Shown piece after piece: positions 24,673-35,750 of a stretch of 64,000 bases of DNA (the stretch's first letter is position 1; every line of letters starts with the position of its first letter). Both the position numbers and the translations under genes were made by a program. Below the pieces are notes generated by a model. The model was not told where the DNA came from, did not search any database, and saw only the letters and a program-made list of their open reading frames with translations. This stretch comes from Lentinus brumalis (taxonomy: Eukaryota > Basidiomycota > Agaricomycetes > Polyporales > Polyporaceae), in assembly GCA_001792895.1 (NCBI GenBank), contig MARA01000001.1, positions 1,922,001 to 1,986,000 on the forward strand. The letters are read 5' to 3'.

Positions 24673-25421
24673 GCGTCGGGCCTCACGGTCGTCGGGCGTG
24701 GGGACCTCTCGGGTAATGGGGGACGGTCAGTCTTGCACACTGACACGGGACGATTTGGACGGTACTCACGAATTGTACACTATTGCTTATGAGATTATAT
24801 CATGACGTTCTTGGGGAAGACGGGCATCTGTGCAGTGTGAATAAGTACTTCAGCACTAGTAGCCGCAAATGGTCTGTAAGCACATTGACGGTGAAGGTCG
24901 CGCTAAATGTCATGACTTGAGGGTGAGCGCGCTACTCCGCACGCCCGGTCCGATTCCACTGTGGCCAGTCAGCCCATCGTCCTTCATGAATACTATACAT
25001 ATTTGTGCTCGCATGGTTGAGTCCTTGATCCTGCACCGGGAACGCAAAGAAAATGCGTGTGTTTTCCTAAGTGAGGCTCGCTCGCGTGGTGCTGTGCCAG
25101 TGAATAATCTGTCGGGATCCGGTCTGCGATTAGTCACCAACTTAAAAGTCCTCCGAATCCTTCTCCTCGTCCTCCAGGCTCATAGAAGGTATCACAGCCT
25201 CTCCATATCTGATCTTTCTGTACAGCCCATCCTAGTATCCTCCGGTGGCCACTAAACGGATATTCGACGTTGCTTCGGCGCTGTCAAAGCTCGCTTAATG
25301 GTCCTTGTTCTTTCATGGGCCACCTACTCGTTTAAACAACCCTGGTCGTTAGGACCACTCCGCTCCCCTCATCTTACTCCCTCCTCACTCCCCCTGACAC
25401 TCGTACTCGTCGTACGTTCCC
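24673..25421. other. Intergenic region upstream of the checkpoint kinase
   Basis: No supported gene. The last ~100 nt before the ATG at 25422 are C/T-rich, typical of a fungal 5' leader. Confidence 0.45.
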
Positions 25422-28046
25422 ATGGCCGACGGCGCGGTGACCCAGTCAACTCAAGCTGCAACTCAGTTAGCCACCCAATTTGATGATGCCACAGAGGACT
25501 TGGATCTCTGGGGATTCCTACTCCCTGTCAACTCGAACAACACTGACATCTCTCGTATCAACTTCTACAAAACCAAGCCCAACTACACCATCGGTCGTGG
25601 TCCGGGGAACGACATCCGCTTCCCGCGGTGTTTGTTCGTCAGTCAGTAGACATCAGTAGCACACGTCCCATCCTTTCTGACAATTATGTTTCATCGCAGG
25701 TACCAAACACTGCTCGATAGAGTGGGACGGAGACGAGACGGCTAAATCTGCCGTCATACTAACTGACACGTCAACAAATGGCACGTTTGTGAGCATCACC
25801 CTTATCCCTCTTGTCTGTCTTGCACTGAATGCGATTGCAGATTGACGGCATTCGTGTCGCCCCCCAACGTGGCGGCAGATGCAAAATCCTCACCGATGGG
25901 TGCGAGATCGCGTTCGGCAATTATGTCGCCAACAAGGACTCCAGGGCGCTTGACGATTATCGTGAGCCATCCCGATACATGCGTTCCCCACATTCTAATC
26001 CACTAGACAGGCTTCATATTCCGTCATAAGGCGTGTAAGACCCCAGCCAAAGGGGTGGACAAGGTCTACGACCTTCAGCACGTGCTAGGAAGGGGCTCCT
26101 TCGGAACTGTCATGAAGGCACTGCATCGTGACGAAGGGAAGTGGTATGCTGTGAAGATCATCCCAACCAGCAAGCTCCGCAAAGCCATGACTGACCCGGA
26201 TCTGGATGTCGTCACTCCGGATACAATCCCGAGCCCTCTGAAGCGGGAGATCGACATCATGCAACGCCTGAAGCACCGAAACATATGCCAATTCAAGGAG
26301 GTCTTCTATGAGACCTCAGGGATCAGTAAGCCGCTCTAGCGAGCTTTGACTATGTACGAGCTCATCGGATCCACGACAGGCATCGTCTTGGAGTTTGTGA
26401 AGGGGGGCGATCTCCTCGACTACCTGGAGATGCGGAAAGAACTTCGTACGTACGCAGCCTCTCGTATCAGTCCTCATTTTGACCGCAATCGCAGCGGAAC
26501 CCGTTGCTCAGCGTCTAACTTACCAAATCTGCGAGGCTCTCGCTGTAAGCCACGAGTTCACCCCCTACCATGGACTTCTGCTGACGCATCGCAGTACGTT
26601 CACGGTCTTGGGATCGCTCATCGTGACCTCAAGCCTGAGAATATCCTCCTCACTGACGATAATCCACCGGTGGTCAAGATCGCCGACTTCGGTCTTGCCA
26701 AAGTCGTCGACACTATGACAGCCCTTCACGTGCGTCGTCTTTTGCGATTATTGTGGACCACTTTATACCTTTCAGGACTCGTAGACATTCTGCGGCACTC
26801 CCGCATATCTTGCCCCGGAGATTGTGAACGGCGCCGAAGGATACGACCTTGTCGTCGACAGCTGGAGCGTCGGAGTGATTGTCTGGGCAATGTACGAGCT
26901 CTTGCTCTTGCTATGACGTTAACGCAATCTGACCCAAGGCAGGCTCACCATGTGCACGCCGTTTGCCGAGGACCCTGAGACAACGGACGTCGCCAAACGA
27001 GTCTTGCGTCGCCAAATAGAATGGAGTATACTGGAGATGTATCATGTCACCGCACTCGGTAAGTTCGCGCTACCTATCTCGATAAACCCCTCGCTTACTG
27101 TGGATCTCGCGCAGCGAAGGACTTCATTGCGCGGCTTCTGGAGTACGACCCCAAGAAGCGCATGACGCTGACTCAGGCGCGCGAGCACGAGTGGCTGATC
27201 CACCTCCACCGCCTCATGGGCAGCGAGAACAGAGAGACCAGCGAACCCGCCTCCCCCGAGGTCCCGCAACAGATCATCATCACCCCTCCTTCTCGCCCGG
27301 ATTCGCTTGCCCCCGACGCCTCCATGATGTCTGTCGTGTCCGACAGGATGGCACTCGACACAGCGAGCATCATAATGGAGGACTCTACTCGTGCACGGAC
27401 CCCCTCGTTCGCCATGGTCGATGACCTCTCATCGCAGCCTGAGGCGGGAAGCAGCCAGTCGAGCGGTCACTCCTCGCGGCTGCAACGCCGCTCGGACGTC
27501 CTCCGCAATGCACAGAGCATGGGAATCGAGCTTGCAACCCCGTCGCAGGAAATGCAAGCGCGTGCCATGGCCGAGAACGTGGAACTCGATGAGGCCCCGG
27601 CCGCTGAAGCAGCCCCTCCTGTGCCCATGGCGGGTGCATATGTTGAAAGTGCGGCGAGCTCCTCGCATGCTGCCCGGCCCAAGGCTGAACCATCCCGAGT
27701 GAGCAAGCGCAAAGCCGCAGATCTCAGCTCTGAGCTGTCACCACCACCGCCCGACGTTGCTGCAGATGGCGCAGAGACGGGCGCTGCCACTCGCGGTGGT
27801 GCGGATGCGCAGCATGCTGAGTCCGCCGAGGCTGGCACTGGCAGTACGCGCAGCCCGTCGAGAAGGGGTCGTGGAGGGGCGAATGCGTCGCCAAAGCGCC
27901 CCGCGTCCAAAAAGGCACGCACGCAGGCCGCTGCGTCGTCCGCGACGGACGATGAGACACCTGCGGCGCCTGTTGCTGCTCTAGAACGCAGGTCGTCGAG
28001 CCGCCTGGCATCCCCCGCGAAGGCGAAACCTAGTCGCAAGGGTTAG
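25422..28046 (+). CDS. cds1: Cds1/Chk2/Rad53-type checkpoint kinase (FHA + Ser/Thr kinase)
   Basis: Ten exons (25422-25641, 25700-25788, 25841-25961, 26011-26325, 26380-26445, 26495-26544, 26595-26729, 26785-26891, 26943-27058, 27115-28046) sum to 2,151 nt, 716 aa, with all phases consistent. The N-terminus has four TQ sites at residues 7, 10, 14 and 18, an SQ/TQ cluster for ATM/ATR-type kinases. An FHA domain follows (about 50-145; GR at 58-59, TSTNGTF later). The kinase has the Gly loop GRGSFG (170-175), Lys192, HRDLKPEN (catalytic Asp298), DFG (318-320) and APE (342-344), ending near 435. The tail is disordered with Lys/Arg-rich, NLS-like patches. It has a single FHA domain, as in fission yeast Cds1, not two as in Rad53. 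It acts in the nucleus in the DNA damage and replication checkpoint. Confidence 0.96.
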
Positions 28047-29254
28047 ACTCACGCTCCCAGGTTGCTTTACAGGGACTCATCGCGCGTTCGGTCGGGACGT
28101 GCCATGCTGCCGCTCTCCAGTTCTCATGCACGTAAAATGCTCTACTAAGTTGTCCGTTTCCTTGCTGCTCGATATGCTTTGATTGATATGTGTGACCCGA
28201 ACTTGTACATACCCTACGCTGCACAGTACTAGACTTCACTACTCAACCTAAGTGATTCTGGCGGTATCCTCTGGGAAGCGATGTGAAGACACGAAGAAGC
28301 AAGCCGAACGCGGGGATCAATGCAACTTGCCTTCTGCCGTACGATGTCGCGCCTGCCAAGGTGCGTGCGGACGACATCTGATGATATGCGCAGTCGTCAT
28401 AAGAAGTCACGCCGGTAGGTCAGAGGAGCGATTCATATGTGCAAGGATCGTGGTGTTTTTCGTGACAGGCCTTCTCGTATGATTGCGACGTTTCTAAGTA
28501 CGAGCCCGAGCAATGACCCGGTGAGCACCAACTTCGGGAATCCTATGAAGGAATACTGACTATGTATACGAGCGCAGGAGGCCCTCTTTGCTGCCATGGG
28601 GCTCGTGGGCGGACGCTTGGCAGCCTGTGGCTCCTCCTCCCTCAGAGGACGAGACTCTGCTGAGCATAGCTGGGTCCCATTGTTGCGAGCGAAGCGAGCT
28701 ACATTGACTAGGGGCGGCGCCATGATACTTCCCGGGACAAACAAGGACAAACTGTACCGGACACACCATATTTGGACAGGTCCTGCTCTTTTACGCGAAT
28801 ATCTCAATCATATGGGACTTCAGAGGCTTCAAATTCTGTCATATGTAGATAGACAGATGCAGTTACATCTATGGGAAGTTTGAAGGTGCAGAGCCCAGAA
28901 ACAAGTGAGATATGGGACCTCACCGAGTGTGGTTGGTCACCAGTGGCGCTGGCGCTTATGCAAAGGCTGAGCGCCGGTTCGATTCTCGAAGCGAGCCCCC
29001 TGTCTTTGACCGTTTGCTAGTACAATACTCGTTCCGCACCCGGCGCGCATGACTTTCCACGCTATCCTTAGGTTCAGGACCATGTACAGCTCGTATACGG
29101 CTACCATCCTGACGTCTTTATGGGTGACTTTAGGGTGCCCTACTGAGCAGTAGGGCCCCATCGTACCCGGATGGGTCCGACCGAAAGGGTCCGACATTCC
29201 AGCGCGAACGCCTTGCTGATTCTGCGTCATTGTCAAGGCCTCCTCTACACCGCC
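28047..29254. other. 1.2 kb without a supported gene
   Basis: Frames on both strands around 28570-28800 (ATG at 28734 on the minus strand) look weakly protein-like, but no splice model closes and no family is recognised. It could hold a relic or a small unrecognised gene. Confidence 0.35.
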
Positions 29255-29606
29255 ATGTCTGCCCCGCGCAAGTCGTTCATAACCATACTATACTTCGCCG
29301 CAGCCTCGACTGCGACAGGCATGACGAGGGAGGAAGTCGAGCTTCCACCAAGTGACTCGGATGTCGGGGCAGAACCCAGTAAGAACTTCATTGTCAGCCA
29401 TCCCACGCGGACTGAGCTCTTGTATAGGCTTGCAACTCTCCGAGCTCGCGGCTCTACTAGCCACAAGGCATCCGAAGACATCGCTTGCATCTGTGCTCGA
29501 GCAGAGCTCGTGGGCGGTCGATGCGGAGATGGTCGAAGACCCGACGACTATCACGCTCCGCGGAGGGGAGGAGGTCGCTATCATATGTCCGGTCTCCGGT
29601 GGCTGA
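29255..29606 (+). CDS. MOCS2A: Molybdopterin synthase small subunit (MoaD/MOCS2A-like sulfur carrier)
   Basis: Two exons, 29255-29378 and 29428-29606 (49-nt intron), give 303 nt, 100 aa. The protein opens RKSFITILYFAAASTATGMT, the first beta strand of the ubiquitin-like fold. It continues with LASVLEQSSWAVDAEMV and ends TITLRGGEEVAIICPVSGG followed by stop. The terminal Gly-Gly is diagnostic: its carboxylate is adenylated and then carries the thiocarboxylate sulfur used to make molybdopterin from cyclic pyranopterin monophosphate. The length fits the family (80-100 aa). Partners (MOCS2B, MOCS3) are not in the window. It implies that this fungus makes molybdenum cofactor, for example for nitrate reductase or sulfite oxidase. 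Confidence 0.92.
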
Positions 29607-29825
29607 TGCGAAGACGATAGCAGTCATAGTCAAGCCTTATGCGCATATATATAGTACCTACCTTGACACAGAAGGAATACCACCGCATGTAAGCGTACGT
29701 GCGGGAGCCTGAGAGCTCAGCGACACATGTCAAGTTGGTCTCACGCAACCTTGTCTTATCGTCATATCTCGCCAGGACCGCAAACAGGAAGGAACAGGAC
29801 CAGCAATTCCAAGGACGGAAGCACG

Positions 29826-30838
29826 ATGTGCAAACTGCTACCAGATCATCCATACGCAGATCATGCGGCTCCTGAATCCGGAAGAGGTGCATTCACAGCG
29901 CGCCGCCTAACTCCCTCGACCTTCCTCATCATCGAAGTCGACGACGTCTACGACGAGCATCCCTTCATCTACGCGAAGACCGTCCCCGCCGCGCATACCA
30001 TTTTGCTTCTCGATACTGGTTGTGGGGGCAAGACGCGAAAGCCCGATGCTGAGCTCACAAGGCTCCGAGACTTCCTCGAACGAGCACCGGTGGAGGAGAA
30101 CGATGCAAAGCCAATAAACACAGGAGGCTTGATGCGCTATGTCGTCGTCCTGAGCCATTGTCACTACGACCATATCCGTACGTCGTCGCAAGTTCGTAGT
30201 CATGTAACAGACTGACCGGGATAGCAGTTGGCGTGGAGCAATTTGCACATGACTCGCCTGTGCTCGCGTCGGGGTACGACCCGTCGTTCCTTGCACCAGC
30301 CAACCTCCCGGCGCACTCGCTGTGCGAGAGCCTGCATATCCGCACGCCTTCCTATACACCGTCGCTCCGGCGGCAGGGCGAGGACATTCTCTCCCAGGGC
30401 GGGGTGCACTTGGGCATGAAGCTCCTGCATACCCCGGGCCACACCCCGGACGAACTTGCGTTGTGGGACGAGGACGAAGCGATGCTATACGTTGGCGATA
30501 CGCTGTACGAGTGGGCGCACATCATCTTCCCGAACGAGGGCAGCATCGTGCAGTGGCTTGGCACGGTCGATGCACTGACCAAACTGGTTCAATCGTCCGC
30601 AAGGCCAGAGGAAGCGAAGATCAATTGTGGGCACAAGACCGCTAATGGTGCTGCACTCGAGGTGTTACAAACCACGAAAGTGTTTATGCTGGACGTTCTA
30701 GAGGGGAGGGAGGAGGTGAAGAGCAGAATGACGAAACGAGGCGAAGAGCACGTCGAATACGTGCAGGAAGCGGGAAGGTACAGCTTGATTTGTCCGGAGC
30801 GTCTCGTGAAGGAGGCCAAGGATGCATTGCAGTGTTGA
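29826..30838 (+). CDS. Metallo-beta-lactamase-fold hydrolase
   Basis: Exons 29826-30177 and 30225-30838 sum to 966 nt (321 aa). The metal-binding motif HCHYDH (H111, H113, D115, H116) is complete. It is followed by HTPGHTPDE (third ligand His) and YVGDTLYE (bridging Asp), with INCGHKTANG supplying a late His. A binuclear zinc or iron hydrolase is expected. The family covers glyoxalase II-like thioesterases, lactonases and other esterases; the substrate cannot be inferred. There is no signal peptide, so it is probably cytosolic. An in-frame ATG at 29727 exists, but the extra 33 residues look unlike the family. It lies 219 nt downstream of the molybdopterin synthase gene on the same strand; I see no functional link. 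Confidence 0.93.
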
Positions 30839-30880
30839 GTAGGTGTTCGAAGCTAGTGGATCGAGACTCACGTGGGGGCA

Positions 30881-32287
30881 TCACTGTGCGCGTTGTTTAA
30901 GCAGCACGTCTTGCTCAAGCTTGGCTAAGAAGTCGTCCGCCGCGTCTGCTTCCTGTTTCACTGCTTGAGTGGACTTATGCGCCTCCACCACAGCAAAGGG
31001 GTCGCTGTGCAGCGGCGTTGGAGTCGGTGGAGGCACATTGGAGGGACCTGCAATTGAAGTTTCCTGTGCGAGCGCAGTGTCCTCTCCAGCCTTACGCTTC
31101 TTCCGCCTCGCATCCAGCTGTTTGTTCCTCTCCTCTAGCAACCTCTTACGTTTCTCCGCGGCACGACTCTTCGTCGACTCCGGCGCTCCCTGCATGCCCT
31201 CAACTGCACCGGCAGGTATGTCTGGCGCCTTCAGTAACTCTCGGGTCTTGCTAGTCTCCTGGCGTAACTCTTTCAACCTCGCCTGTTCCTGCTCGCGAGC
31301 CTGCTCGTTCCCCGAGAATTTGTAGTACGCAGCCCCCACGGCGCGGACCTCGCGTGTAGAGTCGAAGTGAGTATTGAGTGGCTTGTTATCTTCAGCAGCT
31401 TGTGCGGCGAGCTGTTCCCACCGCTCCTCCGTGTGTTGGTAGGTCGGGTAGTGATTCACGGGATTCACTTGGTTGTATCAGCATCAAGGAGTCAGCATCG
31501 AGCAAATGTACGTACCCCATCTTGAAGAGCTAGCAACAGCAGACATTAGACGGCGATGGACAACGACAACGCATGGTCGATACGTACTCAAAGTCCTCTC
31601 GCTCTTCCTCAGGTTTGGGCAAAAGATCGCTAGGGATCTCGGAGCGGCGGGCGGTGCGGGTACGGCCATACTCATCTTCGTACTCCATGACGGGATCATC
31701 TTCGTCCTGCGGACGCACAGGCACGGTCAAGGATTCGTCGACATCGTCGCTGTCGGAATCGTAGCTGATCGCCTCTTGAGAAGGCTGCAGATTCAAGTAT
31801 CAGAAATCGGTGGAAGAGTCCGTCTGAGCGACTCGGCCTCGAGTCTTGCGGACGATATGGTACAAGGATGCAGGACGTACGTCGAACAACATATTCTCGA
31901 GTTGCGCCTCGGACAATCCACCATCCTTGCCCTTCAAAGTATTATACAAGCGTTTAGATTTCTCGTTAGCCTTCGCCATGGCTTGGTCGAGTGTTGCCTT
32001 GGGAATATCTTCTAACTCGATGTCCCGCGCAGCCCGACTCTTCACTCCAGGATTCGGTGCCATCCATTTGGGGGGCTTCTGTTGCAAGTTGGACGATTGA
32101 GCATTGTCCAGACCGCCGTAGCGATGTACATGCATACCTTGTCGGGTCGCTTCACACCTCCCTTGATACTGTTCTGACCTGCGGCCTTGTTCCTAGCAAC
32201 CTCCTCTTGCTTCTGGGCGAGCAACCCTCGGAGATCGAGCTGAGTACGAGAGCTGACACCAAGCGATGTATCCTTCGTCGTTGACAT
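30881..32287 (-). CDS. CCDC174: CCDC174-like (DUF4078) nuclear coiled-coil protein with a 14-nt microexon
   Basis: Exons 32287-32138, 32078-31881, 31784-31588, 31529-31516 (14 nt) and 31467-30881 sum to 1,146 nt (381 aa). The N-terminus (RTQLDLRGLLAQKQEEVARN) and acidic middle match CCDC174-type proteins. The DUF4078 signature EVRAVGAAYYKFSGNEQARE is followed by a long charged coiled coil and several Lys/Arg-rich stretches. The microexon is needed: only with it do the upstream GA phase and downstream TG phase give WVNPVNHYPTYQ in frame. CCDC174 is a nuclear protein linked to mRNA splicing/exon-junction complexes in animals; the fungal role is inferred from this. The intron at 31785-31880 is 96 nt, longer than its neighbours. 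Confidence 0.86.
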
Positions 32288-32992
32288 AGATCCTATCTGC
32301 AGGGAACGGTGATTCTGAAGGAGGGGAAGCAGGACAACGACGTCGACGGGGGCAAAGGATGATATAGTGGTAAGCGCACATAGTCCTTTGATCTACTTAC
32401 TGTGTTTATTACTCGTTAAGTTACTGACCCACTTGCTTACCTCCCTTACTTATGAGGTTCGGTCGGTTCCTTAGTCTGTCCAACGAAGGTCCAATTGTCT
32501 GTCCCCTGGTTATTCCGCACTCTTGCGAGATAGTCCACGCATGCTCCCATACTAAATCCACGGCGCAGCGCTGACTCGCGATCCCGTTGTCATCAGGGCG
32601 AAGACTGGCAAGATTAGACTAAGGGAAAGATCCGGCTCTGGGAGCTCTTCCTCCATCCAGCATATCGCACACCCCAGTTGCCCGCAGGTGGGATCCCACG
32701 ACGAGGAGCACAGAACAAAGCAACTGTGTCCCGGACTAGCTGGGCCATCAGCAGCGCAAATTGTGAATCGTGGAACGATCGTACGGTGCATCATCGGTGA
32801 GATTTGCTCGAACACGATCTGTGTGGGCAAGCTCGATCGTCCGGTGAGATCTGATGTACAAGAGTCGGTGGCGGTGTGTGTATGGTAGAACGAACGGCAG
32901 CAGACGGCAACCTCGGGGAGGCCGAGGGGTTCGCAATTGGAAAACTAGTCCTCGCTGACAGGAGAATGTGCTGCATCGACACGTCGAGGAGG
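32288..32992. other. Spacer between two leftward genes
   Basis: Contains the 5' region of the CCDC174-like gene and the 3' region of sds22. No further gene is supported. Confidence 0.45.
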
Positions 32993-34692
32993 TTACACTT
33001 GTTTCACATACCTGAGGCGAGGATCAGCAAGAAAGCAAGGATACAGCGTGTTGCGTACGTACGTCGCGTCTATTTGTTTCAGCTGGGGCAACATGAGAAT
33101 CAATTTCCGCCGGTATGCAGAGCCTTCCGTGGTTTGCACAGGATTACGCTCCAAGTATATCGTTTCAAGCGTCTGGATATGTTTGAGCTGCGGCTCGACG
33201 TCCTGTAGAGTCGTGATCTTGTTGTCGTTGATCTATGTCACGCCGTGAATATTGTGAAGACGGAGTATTGAGCCATGAGAGGCGTACCCATAGCTCTTCC
33301 AGCTGCGTCAGATGCGAGACGTTCTCTAGTCTTTCAACGAAGTTGTTCCCCAGATCAAGCATGCGAAGTTTGAGCTAGAGCAGGGAATTAGCTATACTGC
33401 ATCACCGAGACGATCTGAGAACGACCAACATTCTTCTCCAACCCCTCTATCCGTGGTATACCATTATGGCTGAGGAGTAGTTCTTCAAGATTCTCGAGCT
33501 CTTCCAGCCCTTCGATCTTCGTGATACGATTGGACTGAATTGACAGGATGCGCAGCTTCTTGAGCGTACCAAGATTCTATGGGTGCAATACGTGAGCACG
33601 AGAGTGTCAGCGTGAACAATCGCGCGGATCGGACATCAACAAGGTAATCCGGCGATGACCCATTGGCCTGCTCACGGCTACCTTCGCCATGACCACTTTC
33701 GAATGGAAGGCAGACCTAATGCGCGAAGCATCGACATTGGACTTACCTCCAATCTCGTGATCTTGTTCTTCCCGAGCCACAACTCCTCGAGGTTCACAAG
33801 CGCTTCCAAACCCTCGATTTGCTGATACCAGTCAGCAATCAGCCACGCGCAGTGGAGCGAATCGACCAAGACCTACTCGAATGCGGTTGCCACCAAGTTC
33901 GAGACTGCGCAAAGTCGCGGCGAAGCCGCTGAGGTTCCGGATGTGTGAGATCTTATTCTGCACAAAATAGATGGTCTTCAAGGAGGTGAGGTGCGACTCA
34001 AGCTCCTCCGGGACGTGTTTGATGAGGTTGTATGATAGATCGAGTGAACTAAATGTATCAGTGGTAAGTGTTATAACGATAGGTATACATGGACCTAGGC
34101 AAGACAGGCCCTGTACTTACACTAGGTTCGTGAGGTTGTTGAATGCGGTGCCGACATGCTTGATCTTGTTGTCGTACAGATCCAAGTCCTCCAGCTTTGT
34201 GAGGGCATTGAAGACTGCAGGGTCTATATGGGAGATGAGGTTCTGGCGGAGACAGAGCCGTTTCAGGTGCTCGCGAAATCGGGGAAGTCCGAGCTTCTCC
34301 ACGCTCGCGGAGTTCAGGCGTGAGTGATTCAGGTCAATGTCCTGCACAGATATGTGGTTCGGTTGCAAACACAGGAGAGAGGGGCAAGGATACAACATAC
34401 CTCGGTCTCATCCGGAAGGTCTTCTAGGATCTGAGAGTCCTCGATGTCCGCCTCTCCGTCCTCTTCGTCCTCTTCCTCGCCACTCGAGTCTCCTTGCACC
34501 TGCGCTTGCACAACTTCCACGCGCGCGGTCCTCTCGCTGCAATCCACCCATGAGGTAAGAACTCACAGCTCACGCATGATACAGGTCCACCGACCGTGCT
34601 TGTCCCGGCGCAGCCACTGCAGTATCTACAGCCCCGTTGATGGCATTGGAAGACGTTGACGTCGTGTCCGGCACAGTGACAGATTCTGACAT
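32993..34692 (-). CDS. sds22: Protein phosphatase 1 regulatory subunit Sds22 (leucine-rich repeats)
   Basis: Nine exons (34692-34574, 34536-34401, 34341-34121, 34048-33877, 33821-33747, 33576-33430, 33374-33288, 33232-33063, 33011-32993) sum to 1,146 nt, 381 aa. After an acidic N-terminus come the family opener DIDLNHSRL and about eleven SDS22-type 22-residue repeats, such as LEDLDLYDNKIKHV, LRILSIQSNRITKIEGL and LEELLLSHNGIPRIEGL. The LRR cap ends PQLKQIDATYVKQV. Sds22 binds the PP1 catalytic subunit, promotes its biogenesis and is needed for the metaphase-anaphase transition. The first intron is only 37 nt, the intron at 33577-33746 is 170 nt, and the donor at 33429 is a weak GTTGGT. The last exon carries only seven codons. 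Confidence 0.95.
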
Positions 34693-35750
34693 AGTTTGGC
34701 GAGCAAGCAAGACAGTGATCGGCGCAGTCAGGAAAGATGAGAGGACTTGTTGTCGCGACAACGTCTGTGGAAGAGAGATATGCACGGAGCGCCCGCAGTG
34801 ACGCACGCCTGCACGCGATGCACGTGATGGGCATTAGACGCGTCGCGACGCGGTCTGCCGCAGTGCCGCCGCCGCCTTGTAACCGCACCGCGCCCACGCG
34901 GTGACTGGTCCACACTAGTGCACACGCTGTCAGGCGAACTCGCGCTGCGAGCGCGTTAGGCATCAGCTCTGCTCTATTTGCTTGCAGTGAGCGCGGCGAA
35001 TACATCTGAATCGTGGGCTGCGCCCAGGGACAGGGTCCGATCCATCCATTGCGTGTGGCATCCCGATGCTCGGCAACAATTCATAGCTGTAGGTACGCAC
35101 TGCAGCCGACACAAGGCGCGCCATACATGGGCACTTCCTGTCACTTCTAACAAGGCATGCACCATACGATCCGCTGCCAAACGCGCCGGGGCGACAGCCA
35201 TGCCGTAAAGCTATACTGGACCAACAAGCTCCTACAGCGCCGCCGAGCGTCGAGCGAGGAGCGCACACCGGTGTTGGCGCGCAGGGACCAGGGTTCGGCC
35301 CAAGAGTAGACGCACGCAGGGGACGTACAGGGCAAATGTCACAACATCTACCATTGCTGGCGAGGATTAATACAGTAGGCGACGGTCGTGAACTAGCGAT
35401 TTGTACGGTTCCGGGAATTGGACGGTCTGCGACAAGAACATTTGCGGCCATGATTGAGCCTGACAGTGATGGCGGAACAGGGTGGGTGGAATACAGGAGA
35501 TAAATACCGTGAAACGTGAAGAGTAATGCAAAGGGACCGACCGTCCCGTGAGCACGGCATGGGCAGCCATACTACACGGGGTACTCGTGCGAGGGCGTAA
35601 TGCGTGCATCAAGGTGTCTCAAGATTCATAACGTGACCCCAGATTCGTGAATGTGCGTGGAAAGTGCGGAGATGGCGAGATTCGAAGCGGTTCGGAAACA
35701 GCGGACGGAGGAAGGCGTGTAGCGGAAGGCGGAGAGAGGGAGTCCGCAGC
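34693..35750. other. Intergenic region between wc-2 and sds22
   Basis: Upstream of sds22 and downstream of wc-2. A 160-codon frame on the minus strand (34963-35451) has arbitrary composition and was not accepted. Nothing else is visible. Confidence 0.4.

Noticed and set aside
28925..29010. tRNA-like stretch with a GGTTCGATTC box-B-like word
   Set aside because: The T-arm and acceptor stems do not pair around the TTCGA loop, and no anticodon arm of proper geometry can be drawn.
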